Source: Bacteroidales bacterium (GTDB taxonomy: Bacteria; Bacteroidota; Bacteroidia; Bacteroidales; UBA932). From it: 64,000 nt of DNA. The stretch is taken from NCBI GenBank assembly GCA_017469845.1, contig JAFUFP010000011.1, positions 62,001-126,000 of the forward strand. Reading direction: 5' to 3'. The notes beneath the pieces were generated by a model that was given only the letters and a program-made list of their open reading frames with translations, was not told where the DNA came from and did not search any database. The position numbers and the translations under genes were made by a program. Below are positions 1 through 8,894 of this stretch, piece after piece (positions within the stretch are counted from its first letter, which is position 1; every line of letters starts with the position of its first letter).

Positions 1-2249
1 TCGACGGAAGCGGCGAATGAAGCCGTATACTCTCCTGCAGCGGTCTCCCATGCGCTTGTCGCCTCGTTGAAGGAAGCGAGAGTGTAAGGATCGACAGTCA
101 TTGTTATGATCTGGCTCTCACCGGGCGCGAGGGAGCGGGTCTTCGCGAAAGCGCGGAGTTCCTTCTCGGGTTTTACGAGACCGGCCTCGGGAGCCTTGAC
201 ATAGAGCTGGACAACTTCCTTTCCTGCGACACTACCGGTATTCTTCACGGTAACGGTAGCTGTGACGGTTCCGTCCTTGGCGACCTTCACCTGAGGATTG
301 GAATATGCGAAGGTTGTGTATGAAAGGCCGTATCCGAATGGATATGAAACTTCCTTTCCGACTGTGTCGAAGTAGCGGTATCCTACCCAGATGCCTTCCT
401 CGTAGTTGGTGTAGTCCACATCCTTTGTGAGCCTTCTCTGTCCCTGTCCCAAGAAATCAGCCAGAGGGTTCATGGAATTGCCTCCGGTATAGTTGTAAGG
501 GAAGTTGAAAGATGAAGGATGATCAAGATACGAAACGGGGAAAGTCATGGGGAGTTTTCCTGAAGGGTTGACCTTTCCGGTGAGGACATCGGCGATGGCT
601 GCTCCGCCTTCCTGTCCGGGAGTCCAGGCGAGGAGGATGGCATCGGGAAGCTGCTTCCATGAAGCGGTCTCGATGACGCCACCGATATTGAGGACAACGA
701 CAACCTTCTTTCCGGCTGCGTGGTAAACGTCACAGAGGGTCTGGAGCATTTCCCTTTCGGCGCCTGTCAGAGTGAAGTCACCGTCGATGGCCTTACGGTC
801 ATCACCTTCACCCGCGTTGCGGGCGATAGTGAGGATAGCCATATCGGTTGAAGGCTGAAGCCTCTCGATGAAGCTGCGGCCGATGGCCATTTCGCTGATG
901 AGGGGGTCACCGAGCATGATACCGAGGGCGGGAGTGGAAGGATTGTTCTTCTCGTTTGCCTTCGCATAGGCGATATACTTCATATACCAGTCAGCGAGGG
1001 AAGCGTCGGCGTTGATGCCGTAGAGCTTGAGACCGTCAACGATATTGGTGACGTGCTCCTTGTTGACGTTACCGGAACCGGTTCCGCCAGCGATGAAGTC
1101 ATATGCGGAAACTCCATAGAGGGCGACGTTCTTCACATCCTTCATAGGAAGGGTGGCTCCGTCGTTCTTCAGGAGAACGAGTCCTTCACCTGCAGCCTTC
1201 CTTGCGACCTCGGCGTGGGCCTTGAGGTCAGGACGGTCCGAATACTTGTATCCGGCGAAACGGGGAGTACGGACGATGTACTCGAGCATCCTGCGGACAC
1301 AGGTGTCAAGGTCCTTCACTGAGAGGGTTCCGTTGTTCACGCTGTCAACGATCTCCTTGATCTGGGACTCTTCACCGGGCTCCATGAGGTCATTTCCTGC
1401 GGCGACCTGGGCTGCGGTGTTGCGTTTTTGCGTCCAGTCGGTCATAACGATTCCGCGGAATCCCCACTCGTCACGGAGAATGGTGGTGAGAAGGTCCTTG
1501 TCCTCCTGGGTGTAGGGACCGTTGAGACGGTTATAAGAAGACATGATGGTCCAGGGATCGGACTCCTTGACCATGATCTCGAATCCTTTAAGATAAAGTT
1601 CACGAAGCGCCCTGGGGTTGACCCTGGAGTCACCGTTCATACGGTTGGTCTCCTGGCTGTTGGCGGCGAAGTGCTTTGCGCTCACGCCCACTCCGTTGCT
1701 CTGTATTCCGTTGACATATGCGGCGGCCATCTTTCCTGAAAGGAGAGGATCCTCCGAGAAGTACTCGAAGTTACGTCCGCAAAGAGGGTTGCGGTGAAGG
1801 TTCTGTCCGGGAGCGAGGAGAACGTCCACACCGTATTCCTTGACCTCATTGCCCATAGCGGAAGTCACTTCCTTCACAAGGTCAGTGTTCCAGGTGGAAG
1901 CGAGAACGGTTCCCACGGGGAAACCGGTGCAGTAGAATGTCTTGTCGGTTCCAGGACGTGTAGGGTTGATACGGAGTCCGGCAGGACCGTCAGCGACCAC
2001 TGTCTTGGGGATTCCCAGACGGGGGATGTCCCTTGTCGTTCCGGCTGCACCGGAAACGAGAACATCGCTTGAAGCGGTAAGACTACCGGCGAGCATACTG
2101 CCCCATCCACCTCCTACGAGAAGGGTGGCTTTCTCCTGAAGAGTCATCGCTCCGAGAACCTCGTCGATGTTGTTCTTCGAGAGTTTGGGCTGCGCATAGG
2201 AAAGTGCGCATGCAGCCAAAGCTGCGATTGAAAGGATTGTTCTTTTCAT
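1..2249 (-). CDS. GH3 beta-glucosidase family protein, 3' end missing
   Basis: A glycoside hydrolase family 3 enzyme that probably removes beta-linked glucose or xylose from oligosaccharides in the periplasm. Translation from the ATG at 2249 gives a signal peptide (MKRTILSIAALAACALSYA, then QP). The N-terminal barrel follows, with KHFAANSQE and the nucleophile motif GIVMTDW (Asp). Next come the second alpha/beta domain (residues about 340-600) and a fibronectin-III-like domain containing KNTGSVAGKEVVQLYV. About 749 codons are visible and the frame is still open at base 1, so only the last part of the FnIII domain is missing. It is preceded by a complete Bacteroidetes promoter. The exact sugar specificity cannot be read from sequence. 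Confidence 0.93.
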   Translation of the reverse strand, partial: MKRTILSIAALAACALSYAQPKLSKNNIDEVLGAMTLQEKATLLVGGGWGSMLAGSLTASSDVLVSGAAGTTRDIPRLGIPKTVVADGPAGLRINPTRPGTDKTFYCTGFPVGTVLASTWNTDLVKEVTSAMGNEVKEYGVDVLLAPGQNLHRNPLCGRNFEYFSEDPLLSGKMAAAYVNGIQSNGVGVSAKHFAANSQETNRMNGDSRVNPRALRELYLKGFEIMVKESDPWTIMSSYNRLNGPYTQEDKDLLTTILRDEWGFRGIVMTDWTQKRNTAAQVAAGNDLMEPGEESQIKEIVDSVNNGTLSVKDLDTCVRRMLEYIVRTPRFAGYKYSDRPDLKAHAEVARKAAGEGLVLLKNDGATLPMKDVKNVALYGVSAYDFIAGGTGSGNVNKEHVTNIVDGLKLYGINADASLADWYMKYIAYAKANEKNNPSTPALGIMLGDPLISEMAIGRSFIERLQPSTDMAILTIARNAGEGDDRKAIDGDFTLTGAEREMLQTLCDVYHAAGKKVVVVLNIGGVIETASWKQLPDAILLAWTPGQEGGAAIADVLTGKVNPSGKLPMTFPVSYLDHPSSFNFPYNYTGGNSMNPLADFLGQGQRRLTKDVDYTNYEEGIWVGYRYFDTVGKEVSYPFGYGLSYTTFAYSNPQVKVAKDGTVTATVTVKNTGSVAGKEVVQLYVKAPEAGLVKPEKELRAFAKTRSLAPGESQIITMTVDPYTLASFNEATSAWETAAGEYTASFAASV

Positions 2250-2310
2250 ATTTTGTGAATTGGTTGTTTACTCTTGAAGGTCATTCCGTATCAGATACGG
2301 GACATCCTGA

Positions 2311-2341
2311 CAAATTTACGAATTCATTCCAAAAAGTACAA
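2311..2341 (-). promoter_or_regulatory. Bacteroidetes-type promoter of the GH3 gene
   Basis: On the minus strand, TTG (2341-2339), 20 bases, then TAAATTTG (2318-2311) match the -33/-7 consensus of Bacteroidetes. The predicted start of transcription lies about 55 bases before the GH3 start codon. Confidence 0.75.
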
Positions 2342-2371
2342 TAGCCGTCATCGGAAGAAACTCTCCGGAAG

Positions 2372-4531
2372 TCATTTTCTGACAAGACGGAGACTGTTGG
2401 TGACAACAAGAACTGAGCTCATCGCCATCGCGGCAGCACCTACCATGGGGTCAAGGACCATTCCCCCATGTGTGGAGAAAAGTCCTGCTGCGAAAGGAAC
2501 CGCTATGACATTGTAAAGGAACGCCCAAATAAGGTTTTCCTTGACGATGCGCACTGTCCGTTTGGAAAGGGAAACGAGTTCCCCGATCTTCCCAAGGTCC
2601 TGCGACACGATGGTAACCATCGACGTACCGATGGCGACATCGCTACCCTTACCCATCGCGACGCTGAGGTCAGCGGTCGCAAGGGCGGCGCTGTCGTTGA
2701 CTCCGTCACCCACCATCGCCACCTTATGGCCTTCTTTCTGCATAAGGGTGACCTCACGGGCTTTGTCCGCGGGAAGCATCGAAGCCTTGAACGAGGATAT
2801 TCCCACCTCAGCGGCCACCTTCGACGCAGCTTCGGGATTGTCCCCTGTCAGCATGACAGCGTCGACTCCGTCAGCCTTGAGAGATCTGATCGCTTCGGAT
2901 GAAGAATCCTTCACGGCATCCTCTATCGCCAAGGACGCCACCAGGGAATCTTCCCTGTAGAAATACACAACGGTGCATCCCCTGGAAAGCCATTCCTTTT
3001 CCGTATCCGACACTTCTCCGCTCCGGTTGTTGCCCACAGCGAAAGCGTCCTCCCCGACAATGGCCCCAACGCCCTTTCCCGGGCTGGCGGAATATTTTTC
3101 AATCAGCGAAGAGTCAATCGGTTCAACATCGTCCAGATAACGGACTACGGCTTCCGCCAAAGGATGGGAAGACTGAAGTTCGAGAGCCTTCAGGACAGGT
3201 TTGTATTTTTCGTCATACCACTTCGAAGAGGTGACTTCGGGATGTCCGACAGTAATGGTTCCCGTTTTGTCGAATACAACACGGTCGATATCCTTGGCTA
3301 TCTGCAGAGCGTCAGCATCACGGACAAGGATTCCTCTGGAGGCGGCGTTGCCGATTCCGGCGATAAGAGCCGTCGGTGTAGCCAGTCCCAATGAGCACGG
3401 GCATGCGATGACAAGTACCGTAACCATCGAAAGGAGGCCCCTCGATATTCCGTCCTCGGGAGAAAGGACCGCCCAAAGGATGAACGTCAACACGGATATT
3501 CCTATTATCACCGGGACGAAGACCGAAGCTACCTTGTCGACCGTCGTCTGGATCTTGGCCTTGCTGCCTTGGGCGTCCCTTACCATCTTGATAATGGAGG
3601 ACAACATCGTGTCGCGACCGACTCCCGTCGCTTCGAAAGTGAACGCCCCTTTGCCGTTGATCGTTCCGGCGAAGACATGGTCCTTCGATTGCTTGAGAAC
3701 GGCCACCGGTTCTCCGGTCAGCATGCTTTCGTCGACATATGATTCTCCTGATACGACAGTTCCGTCCGCCGGAATCCTGTCACCGGGTTTCACGAAAACC
3801 TGATCTCCGACCGAGATTCCGACAACCGGAGGCTGAAGGTCCATAAGCGCCCTTATCGAAGCCGTTGTTCCGGCTTTGGCCTTCTCTTCGAGGGTTCTTC
3901 CGATGAGGATGAAAGCCACGATCATGGCGGAGGATTCGAAATAGAGCCTCGGCTCAAGTCCACGGGAAGTCCATATCTGCGGGAAAAGGAGATTGACCAT
4001 GCTGAAAAGGAAGGATATCACGGTCGAAAGGGAAACGAGCGTATCCATTCCCGAAGAAAAATGCCGTGCCTGGCGAAGCGCCGTCAGATGGAACCTGCGT
4101 CCGCAGAAAAAGACGCTGACGAAAGCGAGAGCGGCGAGAGTGTACCCCTTTCCCGGGAAATCCTTGAACCCCATCCCCAGTATCATTATGACGGCGGCAA
4201 GGGCGACTGACACCCACATGTCACGACGCAAAGCCCGGTAAGAGTCTTCCCTGGCGGCATCCGCCATCTTCTGGGCCACGGTTTCGGGATCCTCCTGACC
4301 TACGGCGGAGTCGGGGACCACGAGATCATACCCCTGGTCCTGGACGGCCTTCTTCAAAGCCTCGGGAGTCACGACCGAAGGGTCGTAATCGACTCTCGCC
4401 ATGTTGGAGGCCAGACTCACAGCGGCTCCGACAACGCCTTCCTGCTCCTTCAGGGTATTCTCGACCCTGGCCACACAGGCTGCGCATCCCATCCCCTCCA
4501 CGGGGAAATTCTTCCTTATTATATTGCCCAT
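2372..4531 (-). CDS. copA: Copper-translocating P1B-type ATPase
   Basis: An inner-membrane heavy-metal pump that exports Cu(I) at the cost of ATP. The 719-residue protein carries one N-terminal HMA metal-binding domain with GMGCAAC (residues about 14-20). It then shows the actuator motif LTGEPV, the transmembrane metal site CPCSLGLATP, the phosphorylation motif DKTGTIT, the nucleotide-binding SSHPLAEA and the hinge GDGVNDSAAL. All catalytic motifs are intact and the length is normal for a single-HMA CopA. The CPC motif plus CxxC favours copper or silver over zinc or cadmium. It is transcribed alone from its own promoter; no CopZ chaperone or CueR-like regulator lies next to it. Confidence 0.93.
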   Translation of the reverse strand: MGNIIRKNFPVEGMGCAACVARVENTLKEQEGVVGAAVSLASNMARVDYDPSVVTPEALKKAVQDQGYDLVVPDSAVGQEDPETVAQKMADAAREDSYRALRRDMWVSVALAAVIMILGMGFKDFPGKGYTLAALAFVSVFFCGRRFHLTALRQARHFSSGMDTLVSLSTVISFLFSMVNLLFPQIWTSRGLEPRLYFESSAMIVAFILIGRTLEEKAKAGTTASIRALMDLQPPVVGISVGDQVFVKPGDRIPADGTVVSGESYVDESMLTGEPVAVLKQSKDHVFAGTINGKGAFTFEATGVGRDTMLSSIIKMVRDAQGSKAKIQTTVDKVASVFVPVIIGISVLTFILWAVLSPEDGISRGLLSMVTVLVIACPCSLGLATPTALIAGIGNAASRGILVRDADALQIAKDIDRVVFDKTGTITVGHPEVTSSKWYDEKYKPVLKALELQSSHPLAEAVVRYLDDVEPIDSSLIEKYSASPGKGVGAIVGEDAFAVGNNRSGEVSDTEKEWLSRGCTVVYFYREDSLVASLAIEDAVKDSSSEAIRSLKADGVDAVMLTGDNPEAASKVAAEVGISSFKASMLPADKAREVTLMQKEGHKVAMVGDGVNDSAALATADLSVAMGKGSDVAIGTSMVTIVSQDLGKIGELVSLSKRTVRIVKENLIWAFLYNVIAVPFAAGLFSTHGGMVLDPMVGAAAMAMSSVLVVTNSLRLVRK

Positions 4532-4556
4532 ATATAAGTCTTATTGAAAGCGGCTG

Positions 4557-4587
4557 CAAAGTTACCGCTTTTCACCGAACAAGACAA
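4557..4587 (-). promoter_or_regulatory. Promoter of copA
   Basis: Minus strand TTG (4587-4585), 20 bases, TAACTTTG (4564-4557). The predicted transcript starts roughly 20 bases before the copA ATG, so the leader is very short. Confidence 0.7.
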
Positions 4588-4588
4588 C

Positions 4589-4622
4589 GGACGGCCGGGC
4601 ATCCGTGGGGATCCGGCCGTCC
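4589..4622 (-). terminator. Hairpin downstream of dnaK
   Basis: A perfect 10-bp inverted repeat (GGACGGCCGG at 4589-4598 and CCGGCCGTCC at 4613-4622) with a 14-base loop lies 19 bases after the dnaK stop. There is no clean T-run after it, so it may be a weak terminator or a 3'-end stabiliser. It overlaps the start of the copA promoter region. Confidence 0.5.
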
Positions 4623-4640
4623 ATTGAAGTGTTTTGAGTA

Positions 4641-6545
4641 TTACTGCTCGTCAGGTCCCTGATCGGGGTTCTGAGGGCCTGTTCCGTAAGGGTCCTGAGG
4701 ACCACCCTGTCCGTAAGGGTTCTGAGGACCACCCTGGGCACCACCCTGACCATACATGTCCTGAGAAGCGGCGTTCCAAGCCTGAGTGAGGGCATCTGAG
4801 TAGCGGTCGATGTCAGCGATGTTCTGGCTCTTGACGGCTTCCTTGAGATTTGCGAGAGCGGTCTCGATCGCGCCCTTCTTGTCTGAAGGAATCTTGTCGC
4901 CGTAGTCCTTGAGGTTCTTGTCGGACTGGAAGCAGAGGGCATCAGCGTTGTTGATCTTGTCAACCCTTTCCTTCTCGGCCTTGTCGGCAGCCTCATTGGC
5001 CTTGGCCTCGTCACGCATCCTCTTGATCTCGTCATCGGAGAGGCCTGAAGAAGCCTCGATACGGATCTTCTGCTCCTTGCCGGTAGCTTTGTCCTTAGCG
5101 GAGACGTTGAGGATACCGTTCACGTCGATATCGAAGGTCACCTCGATCTGAGGGATTCCTCTGGGTGCGGGAGCGATGCCGTCGAGATGGAACACTCCGA
5201 TCTGCTTGTTGTCCCTTGCCATGGGCCTTTCACCCTGGAGCACGCGGATCTCAACTGAAGGCTGGTTGTCCGATGCGGTGGAGAAGACCTCCGACTTGCG
5301 GGTAGGGATGGTGGTGTTGGACTCGATGAGCTTTGTCATGACACCGCCGAGGGTCTCGATACCCAGTGAAAGCGGAGTGACATCGAGAAGGAGGACATCC
5401 TTCACATCACCTGCGAGCACACCGCCCTGGATGGATGCTCCGATAGCTACTACCTCATCGGGGTTGACGCTCTTGTTGGGCTCCTTGCCGAAGAAGTTCT
5501 TCACGATCTCCTGGACTTTCGGGATACGGGTTGAACCGCCCACGAGGAGAACCTCATCGATATCGGAAGCTGACATGTGAGCGTCAGCGAGGGCCTTGCG
5601 GCAAGGCTCGATGCTCCTCTGGAAGAGGTCATCGCAAAGCTGCTCGAATTTGGCCCTTGAGAGGGACTTGACAAGGTGTTTCGGAACACCGTCAACCGGC
5701 ATGATGTAAGGGAGGTTGATTTCGGTGGAAGACATGTTCGAAAGCTCGATCTTCGCCTTCTCGGCGGCTTCCTTAAGTCTCTGCAGAGCCATAGGATCCT
5801 TCTTCAGGTCAGCTCCGCCGTTCTCGGCAGCGAACTCAGAAGCGAGCCAGTCGATGATCTTCTGGTCGAAGTCATCACCTCCGAGGTGGGTGTCACCGTT
5901 GGTGGATTTGACCTCGAAGACACCGTCACCGAGTTCCATGATGGAGATATCGAAGGTACCGCCACCGAGGTCGTAAACGGCGACCTTCATGTTCTTGTTC
6001 TTCTTGTCGAGGCCGTATGCCAAAGCTGCTGCAGTAGGCTCGTTGATGATTCTCTTGACATCCAAACCGGCGATCTTTCCCGCCTCCTTGGTTGCCTGAC
6101 GCTGAGAATCCGAGAAGTATGCGGGGACTGTGATGACAGCCTCGGTAACCTCCTGACGGAGATAATCCTCAGCGGTCTTCTTCATCTTCTGGAGAATCAT
6201 TGCGGAAATCTCCTGAGGAGAATAGTTCCTTCCTTCGATCTCGACTCTGGGAGTGTTGTTCTCACCCCTTACTACAGTATAAGGAACCCTTGCGACTTCC
6301 TTGCCGACCTGGTCATAGGTCTCACCCATGAACCTCTTGATGGAGAAGACGGTGTTCTTGGGGTTTGTGATAGCCTGACGCTTTGCGGGGTTTCCGATCT
6401 TACGCTCTCCGCCGTCAGTGAAAGCGACGACAGAAGGAGTTGTCCTCTGTCCTTCGTTGTTGATGATGACTGTAGGCTGGTTACCTTCCATAACTGCGAC
6501 GCAGCTGTTGGTGGTACCAAGGTCTATTCCGATAATTTTTCCCAT
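4641..6545 (-). CDS. dnaK: Chaperone DnaK (Hsp70)
   Basis: The Hsp70 ATPase chaperone that binds unfolded polypeptides in the cytoplasm, working with DnaJ and GrpE, neither of which is in the window. The 634-residue protein begins [18 protein letters not shown], the nucleotide-binding signature. It contains [10 protein letters not shown], the [10 protein letters not shown] segment and a complete substrate-binding domain ([14 protein letters not shown] onward). The C-terminal tail (from about residue 600) is a Gly/Pro/Gln/Tyr-rich repeat ending GPDEQ, instead of the acidic lysine-rich tail of E. coli DnaK. No standard -7 box precedes it; see the TTGGCAC element. Confidence 0.98.
   Translation of the reverse strand: MGKIIGIDLGTTNSCVAVMEGNQPTVIINNEGQRTTPSVVAFTDGGERKIGNPAKRQAITNPKNTVFSIKRFMGETYDQVGKEVARVPYTVVRGENNTPRVEIEGRNYSPQEISAMILQKMKKTAEDYLRQEVTEAVITVPAYFSDSQRQATKEAGKIAGLDVKRIINEPTAAALAYGLDKKNKNMKVAVYDLGGGTFDISIMELGDGVFEVKSTNGDTHLGGDDFDQKIIDWLASEFAAENGGADLKKDPMALQRLKEAAEKAKIELSNMSSTEINLPYIMPVDGVPKHLVKSLSRAKFEQLCDDLFQRSIEPCRKALADAHMSASDIDEVLLVGGSTRIPKVQEIVKNFFGKEPNKSVNPDEVVAIGASIQGGVLAGDVKDVLLLDVTPLSLGIETLGGVMTKLIESNTTIPTRKSEVFSTASDNQPSVEIRVLQGERPMARDNKQIGVFHLDGIAPAPRGIPQIEVTFDIDVNGILNVSAKDKATGKEQKIRIEASSGLSDDEIKRMRDEAKANEAADKAEKERVDKINNADALCFQSDKNLKDYGDKIPSDKKGAIETALANLKEAVKSQNIADIDRYSDALTQAWNAASQDMYGQGGAQGGPQNPYGQGGPQDPYGTGPQNPDQGPDEQ
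4684..4737. repeat. 27-bp tandem repeat encoding the DnaK tail
   Basis: Two adjacent 27-bp units (4684-4710 and 4711-4737) differ at two bases and encode repeated GGPQ(N/D)PYGQ units at the C-terminus of DnaK. A shorter, more diverged copy lies on the low-coordinate side. The array length may vary between strains by slippage. Confidence 0.8.
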
Positions 6546-6611
6546 GATTATGATTTTTTGTTTTTTTCTTGTTGTTCACTCGCCACCTTCCTCGGGTGAC
6601 ACACCTATTTA

Positions 6612-6628
6612 AACCAATGTTGTGCCAA
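6612..6628 (-). promoter_or_regulatory. Candidate non-housekeeping promoter element upstream of dnaK
   Basis: Minus strand TTGGCACAACATTGGTT, 67-83 bases before the dnaK ATG. It resembles a sigma-54 -24/-12 element (GG and TTG(G/C)), but the spacing is one base short. No TAnnTTTG box was found between here and the gene. This is a candidate only. Confidence 0.3.
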
Positions 6629-6780
6629 TCCACAAAAGGCGGCATCCGCAAGAATTCTTTATGCCAATTTGTCATGGAAAATGCCAAAATGCATCCGCTT
6701 CCCCGAAAATCCGGCCAACAATGCCGATCCGTGATCCGATACAGGACAGTGGAAGACTTCTTTTTCGGGAAATAAAGCCG

Positions 6781-6788
6781 TACCTTTG
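6781..6788 (+). promoter_or_regulatory. -7 box upstream of the pseudouridine synthase gene
   Basis: TACCTTTG (followed by C) matches TAnnTTTG and lies 17 bases before the ATG at 6806. No clear TTG is present at the -33 position; only a T-run at 6761-6765. Confidence 0.5.
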
Positions 6789-6805
6789 CGGAAACCTTCT
6801 CCATT

Positions 6806-7537
6806 ATGGCATACAGACAGCTCTCCCCGGAAGAAACGAACGACCTCGCTTCCCGCATCCTCTATGAGGACAACCACCTTCTCGTCGTGAACAAGAAGGC
6901 CGGTGAAATCGTGCAGGGCGACAAGACCGGTGACGAAACTCTATGCGACAAATACAAAGCCTTCATCGCATGGAGGGACCATAAGCCGGGAGAAGTCTTC
7001 CTCGGCATTCCCCACAGGCTCGACCGTCCGGTGAGCGGAGTCACCATCCTCTCGAAGACCTCCAAATGCCTTGAAAGGATGACGGCCGCATTCCGTGACG
7101 GCACAGTCCACAAGACCTATTGGGCCCTTGTATGCGCCGCCCCGAAGGAAGAGGAAGCGCTCCTCGAAAACTGGATGTGGAAGAATGAGCAGCAGAACCG
7201 CTCATACATCTGCAAGGAGGGGAAAAGAAGGGATGCCAAACTGGCAAGGCTGAAGTATTCCCTCATCGGTGCCACTGACAGGTACTATCTTCTGGAAGTC
7301 GAGCTCCTGACCGGAAGGCACCACCAGATAAGATGCCAGCTTTCTTCAATCGGATGCCCCATAAAAGGTGACCTCAAATACGGGGCACCCCGATCAAATC
7401 CCGACGGAGGCATTTCCCTGCATTCCAGGAAGGCGGTATTCCCCCATCCCGTCAGGAAAGACTCCGAAGGTTCTCCCCTCGTCCTTGAATTGACCGCCCC
7501 GGTTCCTACGTCCTGGAAGGGTGTTCCCCTCCCGTAG
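6806..7537 (+). CDS. RluA-family RNA pseudouridine synthase
   Basis: Isomerises uridine to pseudouridine in rRNA or tRNA. The 243-residue protein has the RluA active-site motif HRLDRPVSG (residues about 71-79), in which the Asp is catalytic. It also has the YEDNHLLVVNK strand near the N-terminus and the GRHHQIRCQL motif near residue 175. There is no S4 RNA-binding domain, so it belongs to the short, RluA/TruC-like group; the exact uridine target cannot be assigned. The last 32 bases overlap the convergent AraC-type regulator gene. Confidence 0.88.
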   Translation: MAYRQLSPEETNDLASRILYEDNHLLVVNKKAGEIVQGDKTGDETLCDKYKAFIAWRDHKPGEVFLGIPHRLDRPVSGVTILSKTSKCLERMTAAFRDGTVHKTYWALVCAAPKEEEALLENWMWKNEQQNRSYICKEGKRRDAKLARLKYSLIGATDRYYLLEVELLTGRHHQIRCQLSSIGCPIKGDLKYGAPRSNPDGGISLHSRKAVFPHPVRKDSEGSPLVLELTAPVPTSWKGVPLP

Positions 7538-8534
7538 CGGAACTCCTTGCGCCGTCTTTCGTTTCAGCGGCATCAGGATTCTGGAGGAGAAGCCACTCCG
7601 AAGGCGACATTCCCATGAATATTTTGAAAGTGCGGTAGAATGAACGGTAGCTGGAGAATCCGGCTTCCTGCCAGAGTTGTCCCACTCCCCTTTCCGGACA
7701 TTGTTTGACCCGGGAACAGATGAAAAGGATCCTCTGGTTGGCGATGAATCTCTGGGCGGTGGTCTGCCGGCTCTTCATCGCCTGCATGACATAAGTCCGG
7801 TTGGTGGCCAAAGCGTCGGTTATGGACTGTATGTCACAATCCCTTTTCTTGAAGTTCCCTTTCGTAACGACGTATTCCACGATCCTGTCATAGAGGGCTG
7901 CCGTATTCTTCTTCGCCTCTTCGGTCATTTTATCACCCTCTTTCTCCGTCACCTGTTCGGTTCGTGATGACTTGTCGTCGGTTTTGTCTTTCCCGATCAT
8001 GATGATGATCGAGCAGACATGCATGGAGCCGAGAACGACGACACTCATCAGCGGCAAGGAAAAGCCCTTGCTTTCGATAAGAAGAAGTGACATCAAAGTC
8101 AATGGGATCAGAATGCCGAGGGTCATGAGTTTTATGGCCCCATAGTCATCCCTTACGCCAAACGGGAGGGAAGAACGGTAACTGACAGCGATGACTCTGA
8201 AGGATACCAGACTGCCTCCGAGCGCAAAAACGAGCGACACCGCGGACGAGGGCCGGCCGATGAAGAACCCGGACATTCCCCACGCCATCAGCAGAAAAGC
8301 GCCTTCGGCAAGCGAAGTGCTCATCTTCTTGAGCGCACGCGGGGAAGAAACCGCCACCGCCAGGGTCAGAAAAACCGAGACAAAAAGGATCAGCGGGACA
8401 TCAGTGGAAGCTTCACCCTTGTCAACGAAGGTGATGATCGAAGGTGCTACTGCGATGATGCAGGAAAATAAGACCAACGCCAGAGAAGCGATTTTGAGGT
8501 GGTCGGATCCACCCCAACGGGCAATTGTTTTCAT
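7506..8534 (-). CDS. Membrane-anchored AraC-type transcriptional regulator
   Basis: A 342-residue protein. The N-terminal half (residues about 13-195) has roughly six hydrophobic helices, followed by a charged linker. The C-terminal AraC/XylS helix-turn-helix domain (about 225-325) includes the second helix region GQLWQEAGFSSYRSFYRTF and GMSPSEW. This membrane-plus-HTH arrangement is common in Bacteroidetes; the helices may sense a ligand or membrane state. Its target is unknown. The gene has a complete promoter about 280 bases upstream, which implies a long untranslated leader. The 3' end overlaps the convergent pseudouridine synthase gene. Confidence 0.85.
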   Translation of the reverse strand: MKTIARWGGSDHLKIASLALVLFSCIIAVAPSIITFVDKGEASTDVPLILFVSVFLTLAVAVSSPRALKKMSTSLAEGAFLLMAWGMSGFFIGRPSSAVSLVFALGGSLVSFRVIAVSYRSSLPFGVRDDYGAIKLMTLGILIPLTLMSLLLIESKGFSLPLMSVVVLGSMHVCSIIIMIGKDKTDDKSSRTEQVTEKEGDKMTEEAKKNTAALYDRIVEYVVTKGNFKKRDCDIQSITDALATNRTYVMQAMKSRQTTAQRFIANQRILFICSRVKQCPERGVGQLWQEAGFSSYRSFYRTFKIFMGMSPSEWLLLQNPDAAETKDGARSSATGGEHPSRT

Positions 8535-8811
8535 CTTTGATGAAGATAGTTTTGTTGTACATGATATTTGTTTTTGGGTGGATTATTCTTGTCTGTATGA
8601 TGGAATCCCATCATTTGATATGTAAGGAGTGGAGTCGACTCGAAAAGAGAAAAGGAATCTTGAATATGGCCTACGCACAAAAAAAGACAATGTGCGGGAA
8701 CCTATGAATTAAAAATGAATAAAATTCCTTTTATGCAATAATATTTGATACTATAATATATAAATAATAGCTTGCATCTGCCACTTGGTGGTATCTTTTA
8801 CAAGTCGGGGA

Positions 8812-8841
8812 CAAAGGTAGACAAAAAAAAGACACCGCCAA
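8812..8841 (-). promoter_or_regulatory. Promoter of the AraC-type regulator gene
   Basis: Minus strand TTG (8841-8839), 19 bases, TACCTTTG (8819-8812). It reads toward the regulator gene and predicts a leader of about 270 bases, long for this genome and a possible place for regulation. Confidence 0.6.
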
Positions 8842-8864
8842 CATTTCCGGAGAAAAATTGACGG
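8823..8864 (-). terminator. Terminator of the leuS-YitT-YitT transcript
   Basis: An imperfect stem (8853-8864 with 8836-8847 on the minus strand) is followed on the minus strand by a run of eight T. It lies just after the stop of the first YitT gene and overlaps the AraC-type promoter. Confidence 0.6.
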
Positions 8865-8894
8865 CTATTTTTGCACATATTTATCAACAGGAGG

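Larger units (their letters stand above)
8535..8894. other. 360-base gap with a long leader, promoter and terminator
   Basis: An AT-rich gap between the AraC-type gene and the YitT gene. It holds the terminator of the leuS-YitT unit and the promoter of the AraC-type gene (annotated separately). It also contains a 7-bp hairpin with a four-base loop (ATGATGG/CCATCAT, 8597-8614). No convincing gene was seen; a short plus-strand open frame at 8525-8707 lacks support. Confidence 0.6.

Noticed and set aside
4684-4737. Possible CRISPR or regulatory repeat
   Set aside because: The repeat is in frame within dnaK and simply encodes its glycine- and proline-rich tail.
5676-6599. A 307-codon open frame antisense to dnaK
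   Set aside because: It mirrors the codon pattern of dnaK on the other strand and has no domain, promoter or plausible start context.
8525-8707. A 60-codon plus-strand frame with a hydrophobic start
   Set aside because: It has no promoter, overlaps the start of the AraC-type gene, and its hydrophobicity follows from AT-rich sequence.
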